This document shows, piece by piece, positions 27,701 through 33,920 of a stretch of DNA of 41,866 nt. Position 1 is the stretch's first letter; every line of letters begins with the position of its first letter. This DNA is from an uncultured Bacteroidota bacterium. GTDB taxonomy: Bacteria > Bacteroidota > Bacteroidia > Chitinophagales > Chitinophagaceae. The stretch covers positions 1-41,866 of the forward strand of contig CAIMDZ010000050.1 in assembly GCA_903839875.1 (NCBI GenBank). Reading direction: 5' to 3'. The translations under genes and the position numbers were made by a program. The notes below the pieces were generated by a model that was not told where the DNA came from, searched no databases, and was given only the letters and a program-made list of their open reading frames with translations.

Positions 27701-28058
27701 GGCTACCTCTGTGCTTGATTATATCTTCCGCCTGCTGGCGTATGAATACCTCGACCGCGAAGACCTGATACACGTGCCCGACCCAAACAAGGTATCGCAC
27801 CTGGACGAGGTAAAACAGATACAGCATGAGCTGTCACAGGTTAGGGTCACCGCGCCGCAAAGCCAGGTAGCTCCAAAGCCAAAAGCAACCATAGCTCCGA
27901 CACCGGTAGCCATGAACGCCCAGAACAGCGCCGACATAAAAAAGATGATGGGCACCAGCGCCGATGCACCTGCCTGCAGGCAGTGTGGTAACATCACACT
28001 TCGCAATGGTACTTGTTATATGTGCCCTAATTGCGGGACTACTACGGGGTGTAGTTAA
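24738..28058 (+). CDS. nrdJ: Adenosylcobalamin-dependent (class II) ribonucleoside-diphosphate reductase
   Basis: The enzyme makes deoxyribonucleotides using a B12-generated thiyl radical and needs no oxygen. The 1106-residue protein has the class II pattern: [16 protein letters not shown] near 130-145, redox Cys in PHACFILSV near 178, [32 protein letters not shown], the radical-site NPCSE near 385, then [10 protein letters not shown] near 400, and [20 protein letters not shown]. A charged linker with [10 protein letters not shown] near 840 leads to a TSCPD-like domain ([20 protein letters not shown]), and the end is a zinc-ribbon CRQCGN...CYMCPNCG from about 1079. No intein is seen; the length is normal for this subgroup. 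It is monocistronic, with a terminator 15 bases after the stop. Confidence 0.95.
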   Translation: [1106 protein letters not shown]

Positions 28059-28073
28059 AATGAAGTTTTAAAA

Positions 28074-28100
28074 ACCACCGCTCCGAGCGGTGGTTTTTTT
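28074..28100 (+). terminator. Intrinsic terminator of nrdJ
   Basis: ACCACCGCTC and GAGCGGTGGT (within 28074-28094) form an almost loop-free 9-10 bp GC-rich stem followed by seven Ts. Confidence 0.95.
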
Positions 28101-28129
28101 GAAAATAATTAGTACGATTAAGACAAAAT

Positions 28130-28152
28130 AAAAAGGGAACCCATAGGCTCCC
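28130..28152 (-). terminator. Intrinsic terminator on the minus strand
   Basis: Read on the minus strand, GGGAGCC, loop TATG and GGTTCCC form a 7-bp stem (one G-U pair) followed by TTTTTATTTT. It would end transcripts coming from the right: either the TIR-TPR mRNA, with a ~400-base 3' tail, or a separate small RNA. Confidence 0.7.
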
Positions 28153-28327
28153 AATATTATCTGGAAACTACCTTATTGTTTGATTCAACGCAACCCAATG
28201 CGTTGGCCTGCCAGCCGAAGACAATAACAAGTAGTTACGATGATGCTAACAGATTCCGACGATTGTGTCCAAAGCAAATTTCCTGTTAGATTTCAAAGTA
28301 GGGCGGCAGTTCCAATGCCGCCTTTTT
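28132..28327. ncRNA. Candidate structured non-coding RNA (strand undecided)
   Basis: The 190-base segment codes for no protein but is densely paired. Helix 1: AACTAC 28166-28171 with GTAGTT 28231-28236, continued by TTATTG 28173-28178 with CAATAA 28222-28227. Inside it is helix 2: CAACGCA 28186-28192 with TGCGTTG 28199-28205. Helix 3: CTAACAG 28246-28252 with CTGTTAG 28283-28289. A plus-strand terminator closes the right end and a minus-strand terminator the left end. Length and position (outside operons, own terminators) fit an independent RNA gene. A 6S-type RNA is one possibility, but I cannot match it to a known family by eye. Confidence 0.4.
28302..28327 (+). terminator. Intrinsic terminator on the plus strand with no plus-strand gene before it
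   Basis: GGCGGCA (28302-28308) pairs perfectly with TGCCGCC (28316-28322) around GTTCCAA and is followed by five Ts. nrdJ has already been terminated 200 bases upstream, so this site implies another rightward transcript starting after 28100. Confidence 0.85.
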
Positions 28328-28558
28328 CATTTTTATGATGCAATGATAATGCAAATTTACAGTTAGTTGTTACCCGTATTTATGCACAGGTGTTAGTAAT
28401 CTAGTCCCAAACTAGGCATAACTTTGAATGTAATTTAGCAAATGACATAAAGCATTACCAATGAGTGTTTTACATACATTTTGTCAGGTATTTTTATAAA
28501 TAATTTAATGGCTCAAATCAACTTCTTACTACCAAATAAAATTCGTACCAATATCAAC

Positions 28559-29989
28559 TTATTCCGAGAAATGTTTTTTCACGAGGTCTGCTATGTTATT
28601 TTTTGCCAATTCATAATTAGGGTCTATTTCAAGTGCTTTTTCGTATTGAAGTTTTGCGTTTTTATAGTCGGAAAAGCGTTCTTCTAGTAGAACAGCTAAA
28701 TTATTGCGGGCCTTCAAATTATTAGGATCTAACTCAATTGCTTTTTCGAAAAAAAGTTTTGAATTTTCATAGTCTTTAAACCCTCTATTCAACAAAACCG
28801 CTAGATTTGTCATGGCGACCGTATTCAACGGATCAATTTGAATCGCTTTCTCATAATAATGTTTTGCTCCTTGTATATCAGATAAATGAGTTTCCAATAG
28901 TATCGCTAAATTATAAATAGCTTCAACAAAATTTGGGTTAACACTGATTGCTTTTTTATACATTTTTTCAGCAGCGCCAAAATCCTTGAAATGCATCTGC
29001 ATTATGTTTGCAAGGTTCGAATAAGACTCTGGCACTTCTGGATTAATTCCGATAGCTATCTCGTATAGATTCTTGGCACCCGAATAATCACCAAAATAAC
29101 GTCCTAGGAGAATTGCCAAATTATTATATGCAGCGTCGTACCGTGAATTAATTCTTATCGCCATTTCGTAATGTAGTCTTGCAAGACTGTACTCTGAATA
29201 AACCAACTCAAGTAAAAGTGCGAAGTTATAATGTGCAGGAGCGAAGGTCGGGTATTTGGCCAAAAATAATTCATAGTATTTTCGAGCTTTTTTATATAAC
29301 TTCCTTTCATCAGCAAAATATGCTTTATAAAAGAGAGCACTGATGTTGTTAGGGTAATCAGCTAGTATCTGTTCCAATGCCAATTCCTGTTCCTCTACAT
29401 CCTTAATTTCAGCAATCTTAAATATTCGTTCCAGTGCTTGACTCTCACCAAACCCAATCTTATCGAGCATCGGTTTGTAGCCAAGAGCTCTTAAATACTC
29501 GTACTTCTCTGACTTAATATCAGTGATTCTTTCAAAAAAAAGCGGAAGGCTATTGTATATGTTTTCAATTTTCTTCTTGTCTTCAATTGTTTTTCCATGG
29601 GGATGTTTTGCGGCTATTCTTTTGGCATCATCCATTTTCTCCTTCCAATAGTCATAATACTTTTCCTGTTCCGGACGATTGTATATTTTCGTCTCGTTAA
29701 GAAGTACTGGCAGTATCCGCTTTTCAAATTCATGCGCCCCTAGCAGCTCCATAACTTCATACATGCAATTCTCGCTCCGAATATATTCGTCACTAATTAG
29801 CATTACAACAAAATCGCTTTTCTGAATACTTTGCATAAACTCTTTGATGCTCTTTGTGTATCCAATGTCACGCGCATCGCGGCGAAACGTAATACCTACG
29901 GCTATAAAATCATTATCAATCTCATTGGCAATATCTTTATTAGCCCATGAGTAGGAGAGGAATATTTGTGGTTGGGTATCGTTTGGCAT
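28559..29989 (-). CDS. TIR-domain protein with C-terminal TPR array
   Basis: The 476-residue cytoplasmic protein has an N-terminal TIR domain (about 7-150): IFLSYSWANKD at 9-19, RRDARDIG 36-43, SDFVVMLISDEYIRSENCMY 58-77, and Glu78 in the position of the NADase catalytic glutamate of bacterial TIR domains. From about residue 190 to the end it is a run of tetratricopeptide repeats with an unusual 36-38-residue period, pattern NLAILLxxxFxDYxxAKxxYEKAIxIDPN. TIR domains of this kind cleave NAD+ or make cyclic-ADP-ribose signals in phage defence, and TPR arrays can act as sensors; a defence or regulatory role is inferred, not shown. It stands alone and is divergent from the next gene, 62 bases away. 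Confidence 0.88.
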   Translation of the reverse strand: MPNDTQPQIFLSYSWANKDIANEIDNDFIAVGITFRRDARDIGYTKSIKEFMQSIQKSDFVVMLISDEYIRSENCMYEVMELLGAHEFEKRILPVLLNETKIYNRPEQEKYYDYWKEKMDDAKRIAAKHPHGKTIEDKKKIENIYNSLPLFFERITDIKSEKYEYLRALGYKPMLDKIGFGESQALERIFKIAEIKDVEEQELALEQILADYPNNISALFYKAYFADERKLYKKARKYYELFLAKYPTFAPAHYNFALLLELVYSEYSLARLHYEMAIRINSRYDAAYNNLAILLGRYFGDYSGAKNLYEIAIGINPEVPESYSNLANIMQMHFKDFGAAEKMYKKAISVNPNFVEAIYNLAILLETHLSDIQGAKHYYEKAIQIDPLNTVAMTNLAVLLNRGFKDYENSKLFFEKAIELDPNNLKARNNLAVLLEERFSDYKNAKLQYEKALEIDPNYELAKNNIADLVKKHFSE

Positions 29990-30051
29990 GGTGGTTTCTG
30001 TATGTAGTTATGAAGGTAGAAATATTATGTATATTGCCGTAAATTATTTTC

Positions 30052-30654
30052 ATGAGTTCGGGAAAGAAGTTGATCAAATACCCGATTAATAAAGAAAATT
30101 GCAGGCAATTGACAGGATGGGAACCGGCTCTGTTAGTGCAGATGACGGGCATTGAAGGCTACACTACTGAATATACATTTGAGATTGAAGGACACCAATT
30201 TGCGGTAAGGGTGACTGTCAATAGCAACAACAAAATTGTTCATTTAAGAAGAACATTTCTGCCTGAAGAAATGGTGGTTGAGAATGACCGAATCGAAATA
30301 CTTACACCAAACAAAAAGATCGGACCAAAAATATTTGCGAGACAAGTAGAACATTGCAGCGAACGTGGCTTCAAAGCCATTACCTGCATAGCCGCTCACG
30401 TTCCGTTTAATGGCTATTATACATGGGCCAGGTTCGGCTACATTATGGACGAGGAAATGCAGCCGGAAATGGATAGACACCTTAAAGAAAGGCATTTCAA
30501 AGGATCAGAAAGAACTCCGCATGAAATTGTGCTAAACCCTGCCTACCGCAAATGGTGGAAGAAAAACGGGATCGGCTGGACCGGAACATTCTCTTTAACT
30601 GATGGATCTGAAAGTCTGCGCATCTTTGAACAATATAAAAAGGAAAAACTATAA
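30052..30654 (+). CDS. Unknown protein, possibly a degenerate GNAT-fold domain
   Basis: A 200-residue cytoplasmic protein with no signal peptide. The middle resembles the second half of a GNAT fold: an alpha helix FARQVEHCSERGFKAITCIA (about 102-121) followed by NGYYTWARFGY (127-137), the place where GNATs have a NxxAxxFYxxxGF block. The acetyl-CoA loop R/Q-x-x-G-x-G/A is not recognisable. The N-terminal half is beta-rich (TEYTFEIEGHQFAVRVTVNS). The last 40 residues contain a conserved-looking WWKKNGIGWTGTFSL. It is divergent from the TIR-TPR gene and convergent with a small unknown gene. Function unknown. Confidence 0.7.
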   Translation: MSSGKKLIKYPINKENCRQLTGWEPALLVQMTGIEGYTTEYTFEIEGHQFAVRVTVNSNNKIVHLRRTFLPEEMVVENDRIEILTPNKKIGPKIFARQVEHCSERGFKAITCIAAHVPFNGYYTWARFGYIMDEEMQPEMDRHLKERHFKGSERTPHEIVLNPAYRKWWKKNGIGWTGTFSLTDGSESLRIFEQYKKEKL

Positions 30655-30960
30655 AGAAGATCGCTGTGTCTTATTCAGACTATAATATTCTTCCAAAAGC
30701 TCCTCTTTGGTCTTGCTCTTTCTCGCTTTAATAAACACCTCCTCCTCACCATCTGCTTGTTTAAACGCCGAAGCATAACCATATTTGATCATTCGCCACA
30801 ACAACTTCATCTGGTGCGTAACTTCCCATGCCTTCAAATCAATTCGTGAAGTCGGCACTTCGCCGGCAGTTACCACAATACGGCTGCTAGCCGCTTTTCC
30901 AGCCCGTTTTTTTTCTTCAACGGCAACCGGCGTGTTTTTATTTTTAACTACAGATTTCAT
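30649..30960 (-). CDS. Small unknown protein with basic N-terminus
   Basis: About 103 residues from the preferred start MKSVVKNKNTPVAVEEKKRA (an ATG three codons upstream is possible). The first 35 residues are Lys/Ala-rich and probably disordered; the rest is helical and contains a Trp-rich stretch KAWEVTHQMKLLWRMIKYGY and an acidic-basic tail. I recognise no domain. Its stop codon is directly next to that of the convergent GNAT-like gene. Confidence 0.5.
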   Translation of the reverse strand: MKSVVKNKNTPVAVEEKKRAGKAASSRIVVTAGEVPTSRIDLKAWEVTHQMKLLWRMIKYGYASAFKQADGEEEVFIKARKSKTKEELLEEYYSLNKTQRSSL

Positions 30961-31088
30961 CGGAAGCAATTACTATGCTTATCCAAAGTTAAGAAAGCTT
31001 CATGATTTTTGGGATAGTTTAATGTTTATTTTACATTTGAATAACGAAATGCAGTTTTAAAACGAACTGTTACTAAACAATATTCTTT

Positions 31089-31262
31089 ATGAAAAAGGTT
31101 CAATTAGCTCAAGACACTGATACCAAACCGGATAAGAGCATCCAGAAAGGTATACTAACTCCAGAGCAGATCGAGTTGGTGAATATAGAAGTTCGGAAAA
31201 TAGGAGAGCCCGGACATTGGGTAGATTACGAAGAGGCCCGGAAGACATTCGATCTCGATTAG
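31089..31262 (+). CDS. Small protein of 57 residues, unknown
   Basis: ATG 31089 to TAG 31260-31262 gives a 57-residue acidic protein: MKKVQLAQDTDTKPDKSIQK at the start, then GILTPEQIELVNIEVRKIGE, and an end PGHWVDYEEARKTFDLD. The composition, with a helix TPEQIELVN and a motif GHWVDYEEA, looks like a real small protein rather than a chance frame. It is 50 bases before the next acetyltransferase gene on the same strand and could be co-transcribed with it. Antitoxin-like size, but no partner toxin is adjacent. Confidence 0.55.
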   Translation: MKKVQLAQDTDTKPDKSIQKGILTPEQIELVNIEVRKIGEPGHWVDYEEARKTFDLD

Positions 31263-31276
31263 TATCCTACTCCCGA

Positions 31277-31307
31277 ACTTTCTACTTTTTACTTTTGACT
31301 TTCGACT
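31277..31307. repeat. 7-bp-period array (ACTTTNN units) directly before a start codon
   Basis: ACTTTCT, ACTTTTT, ACTTTTG, ACTTTCG and ACT follow one another and stop five bases before the ATG of the RimJ-type acetyltransferase. It occupies the place where a ribosome-binding site would be. Confidence 0.7.
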
Positions 31308-31312
31308 AAATA

Positions 31313-31855
31313 ATGCACTACACCGATCAACTCCAATCCCCCCGCCTCACCACCCGTTTCATCACAACGGATGATCTGACCGCATGGCAGGAATATTGCA
31401 GCGACCCGGTCGCCACGCGGTTCACTTCTATACCCGGTAAATCCCCGGAGGAGCTGGCACAATTCTTCATTGACCGCACGCTGCAGCGTTATGCCGAGTG
31501 GCGCTTTGGAGGGCAGGTATTGCTGAGCAAAGAAACCGGTGAATTCATCGGTCTTTGCGGGTTGTTGCTGCAGGATGTAAATGGAGTTAATGAAATAGAA
31601 ATAGGCTACCACCTGTTGCCGCGCTTCTGGCACATGGGTTATGCCACAGAGGCAGCACAAATGTTCCGCGACTACGGCTTCGAAAATTATGATGTGGATT
31701 CAATCGTATCACTCATAGACCCCGATAACACAGCCTCACAAAATGTTGCAAAACGCAACGGCATGAAACTGACCCAAAAAGAAATTGATTTTCAAGGCAG
31801 TAAGATTGATGTGTACAGGATCACGCGACAGGAATGGGAGGAGCAGAAAGTTTAA
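31313..31855 (+). CDS. GNAT acetyltransferase, RimJ/RimL type
   Basis: A 180-residue single GNAT domain of the RimJ/RimL group, which acetylates N-terminal or side-chain amines. Seen: SPRLTTRFITTDDLTAW at the start, GEFIGLCGLLLQDVNGVNEI in the core, IGYHLLPRFWHMGYATEAAQ at about 97-116 as the acetyl-CoA loop region, and DPDNTASQNVAKRNGM near 140-155. The loop reads FWHMGYATEA, with M in place of the usual G of RGxG/A, so acetyl-CoA binding could be weaker. The substrate is not predictable. Confidence 0.88.
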   Translation: MHYTDQLQSPRLTTRFITTDDLTAWQEYCSDPVATRFTSIPGKSPEELAQFFIDRTLQRYAEWRFGGQVLLSKETGEFIGLCGLLLQDVNGVNEIEIGYHLLPRFWHMGYATEAAQMFRDYGFENYDVDSIVSLIDPDNTASQNVAKRNGMKLTQKEIDFQGSKIDVYRITRQEWEEQKV

Positions 31856-31868
31856 GCTAACACGTGCT

Positions 31869-31915
31869 ATCCGTCGCGGCGGATTACATCCCAGAGCGGT
31901 GGGCAACGCCCATCG
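31869..31915. repeat. Two small hairpins in the gap between convergent acetyltransferase genes
   Basis: ATCCG 31869-31873 pairs with CGGAT 31880-31884, and TGGGC 31900-31904 pairs with GCCCA 31908-31912. The 103-base gap separates two converging genes. The elements look like parts of a dispersed GC-rich repeat and may help end transcription in both directions, but neither has a strong T-run. Confidence 0.4.
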
Positions 31916-31958
31916 AAACAATACAGTATCACGCGGGGCGGAATGGAGCAGCTAAAAA

Positions 31959-32513
31959 TCATTTAGCCGGAGCCAGCCGCGAATAAATAATCGAATCCAA
32001 AAACTCCCCTTCCCAGTAATAATTTTCCCTGAAATGCGCTTCCTGAACAAATCCGTTTTTTTCCAGCAGTTTTCTTGATGCCGTATTTTCCTGGCTCACA
32101 TTTGCCTGTACGCTATGCAGTCCCATTTTTGCAAATCCATATTCCATTATCGCCTGCAACGCCTCATGCATCACACCGGTCCCATGATGGTCTTCGTGCA
32201 GTATGTAGCCTACCTCGGCACGGTAGTGCTCCTTCATCAGCAAATGGAAGCTCACATGCCCAATTAGTTTCGGATTGTCTTTTAACGTCATCGCCCAGGC
32301 TACACCTTCGTTACTGGCAATCATATCCCGCACCTTTTGTATAAACGCCAGTATATCGTCCAGGTCCTTTGGTTTGGGCCTGCATATATACTTCATCAAC
32401 GCCTCGCTGCTGCGCAGGTAAAACATTTCGTGCGCATCTTCAGGGGTCACCTGCCGCAGCAACAGCCGCTCCGTTTTAATCTCCGGAAATGGATCAAAGT
32501 TTACCTCCAGCAT
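31959..32513 (-). CDS. GNAT acetyltransferase, RimJ/RimL type
   Basis: A 184-residue GNAT domain. Seen: FPEIKTERLLLRQVTPEDAH at 9-28, WAMTLKDNPKLIGHVSFHLL in the middle, AEVGYILHEDHHGTGVMHEA at about 100-119 as the acetyl-CoA loop region (HHGTGVM replaces the canonical RGxGxA), and NVSQENTASRKLLEKNGF near 138-155, the usual C-terminal motif of the RimJ family. It faces the other acetyltransferase gene but is not a close paralogue. Substrate unknown. Confidence 0.9.
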   Translation of the reverse strand: MLEVNFDPFPEIKTERLLLRQVTPEDAHEMFYLRSSEALMKYICRPKPKDLDDILAFIQKVRDMIASNEGVAWAMTLKDNPKLIGHVSFHLLMKEHYRAEVGYILHEDHHGTGVMHEALQAIMEYGFAKMGLHSVQANVSQENTASRKLLEKNGFVQEAHFRENYYWEGEFLDSIIYSRLAPAK

Positions 32514-32593
32514 GGTATATGCTTTTACGATGTATAAACAAGATAAAAGTATTAATCCAATATTTTAGCATGTAACATGAAATATTTCAATAA

Positions 32594-32622
32594 TTGTACA
32601 ACTTAAAAAGTTGCTACATTTG
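32594..32622 (+). promoter_or_regulatory. Bacteroidota-type promoter (TTG - 18 bp - TACATTTG) for the DUF4476 gene
   Basis: A TTG -33 box at 32594-32596 is separated by 18 bases from a perfect TAnnTTTG -7 element, TACATTTG, at 32615-32622. The start codon follows 34 bases later, leaving a short leader. This is the best promoter match seen in the window. Confidence 0.65.
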
Positions 32623-32656
32623 TAATCGTTCCTTTGCCAGATAAAAAACCATACAG

Positions 32657-33550
32657 ATGAAATTAAAACTCTTCGCATTGCTCTTTATTGCATTAGTCCC
32701 CGGGTTTATATTTGCACAGGGATCCATCCTCACCATTTTCTCGGAAGACGGCGGTAAATTCACCTTGTTCTTAAATGGCCAGCAGCAGAATGTTGCTCCG
32801 CAATCAACCCTTTGCATAGATGGCATTACCCAGCCGGTTGACAACGCGCGAATTGTTTTTGAAGACAAATCAAGACCCGCCATCTACCAGAAGATATCTG
32901 TCAGTGACCCTGCATCCGGTGCACCTGCCAATGTAATATACCAGGTAGGTGGTAAAGCTGCCGGTAACAGCCTAACCCTCGTTTCTTCACAGCCTGTGCT
33001 GCCAAATTACGTACCGCCGGCAAACTCCTACCTTATTCATTACGGACAGCCGGATAATGGCAACTCAGCAACCCCGGTCACCCTGCCGCCAAACAATCAG
33101 AATGGCGGTATATCTATTACACCCGTACCCGCCGGCGGTAATAGCCGTGATGGCGCCATGGAAATGGATTACAATGTCCCCGATCCGGGAGGCAGAGCCA
33201 CAATAACCCCGGTCCCTGCTCCCTCCGCCTCCGCCCCCGTTGCGAATAATTGTAAGGAGCCTATGAGGCTCAGCGATTTCAAGTCTGCCCTCGAAACAAT
33301 AAAAAATGCCGCCTACGAAGATGCCAAATTCGCTACGGCGAAAGGCTTGCTTTCGTCCAATTGTTTGTCTTCAGAGCAGGTATCGCTGGTTTGCAGACAG
33401 TTTGGTTTCGAAAAGACAAAACTGGACTTTGCAAAGTGTGCCTACCCGCACACCACCGACCCTGGCAACTTTATCAAACTAACCAATGTGTTCGGCTCAC
33501 AGGCAAGCAAAACCGACCTCAGCAAATTTATAAGTAACGGAGGAAGATAA
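32657..33550 (+). CDS. Secreted protein with C-terminal DUF4476 domain
   Basis: A 297-residue protein with a signal peptide (MKLKLFALLFIALVPGFIFA, then QGSI). The first ~100 residues are a beta-rich domain (SILTIFSEDGGKFTLFLNGQ) as often found ahead of DUF4476. The middle (110-200) is Pro/Gly/Asn-rich and probably a disordered linker, with repeated TPVPA-like segments. The last ~95 residues are DUF4476: CKEPMRLSDFKSALETIKN, AKGLLSSNCLSSEQVSLVCR, and KLDFAKCAYPHTTDPGNFIK. Conserved cysteines suggest a disulfide. Function of the family is unknown; it is typical of Bacteroidota. Confidence 0.85.
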   Translation: MKLKLFALLFIALVPGFIFAQGSILTIFSEDGGKFTLFLNGQQQNVAPQSTLCIDGITQPVDNARIVFEDKSRPAIYQKISVSDPASGAPANVIYQVGGKAAGNSLTLVSSQPVLPNYVPPANSYLIHYGQPDNGNSATPVTLPPNNQNGGISITPVPAGGNSRDGAMEMDYNVPDPGGRATITPVPAPSASAPVANNCKEPMRLSDFKSALETIKNAAYEDAKFATAKGLLSSNCLSSEQVSLVCRQFGFEKTKLDFAKCAYPHTTDPGNFIKLTNVFGSQASKTDLSKFISNGGR

Positions 33551-33643
33551 CTTTAGGTTGATTCATCTTTCCTTAAATACACAACGCGGAAAATTGTTCT
33601 TTTGCGCCTTGGTGTGAGACTTTTTATATATGGGTACATGTTT

Positions 33644-33672
33644 AGCCTCCGCATCACCTGCGAAGGCTTTTT
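33644..33672 (+). terminator. Intrinsic terminator after the DUF4476 gene
   Basis: AGCCT-C-CGCA pairs with TGCG-A-AGGCT around TCACC (one mismatch), followed by TTTT. It lies 94 bases after the DUF4476 stop. Confidence 0.7.
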
Positions 33673-33798
33673 CCTGCACTTTTCACCGAATTATGATATT
33701 GTTAAGGATATTATTTTAACCTTTGCCCCAATTATTTGTCCTATACTTAACACGGAATAGAATTGTGAATTGACTTGATGAAGCAAAATAGATACCTC

Positions 33799-33824
33799 TC
33801 ATGGTGAGCCGCGTCGAACCATGA
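33799..33824. repeat. Dispersed palindromic repeat (TCATGGTGA...TCGAACCATGA type)
   Basis: TCATGGT and ACCATGA pair perfectly at the ends, with G-A/A-G mismatches inside. It is the same class of short palindrome as at 24418-24442, built on the GAGC..GTCGA core found between genes in many bacteria. Confidence 0.65.
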
Positions 33825-33920
33825 CTGTTGAGCATTTATTCTTAGTTTGATCATAGCGTTGAAGTCACAATTTTATCCCTTGCGAACCATAGATAAATAT
33901 GGATACCTAAATACAGGAAA

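Larger units (their letters stand above)
33551..33920. other. Gap with a terminator and a dispersed palindrome
   Basis: A 370-base stretch without a gene. It holds the terminator at 33644-33672 and the palindrome at 33799-33824. Otherwise only AT-rich sequence is seen; a promoter for the following barrel gene should lie in 33825-33920, but no TAnnTTTG match was found. Confidence 0.5.

Noticed and set aside
24906..27827. Long minus-strand open frames opposite nrdJ (up to 308 codons)
   Set aside because: They are shadows of the strongly biased codon use of nrdJ; the translations lack domains and sensible starts.
24738..28058. Intein or fusion explaining the length of the ribonucleotide reductase
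   Set aside because: No intein splice motifs are seen; the extra length is the linker, TSCPD-like domain and zinc ribbon normal for this NrdJ subgroup.
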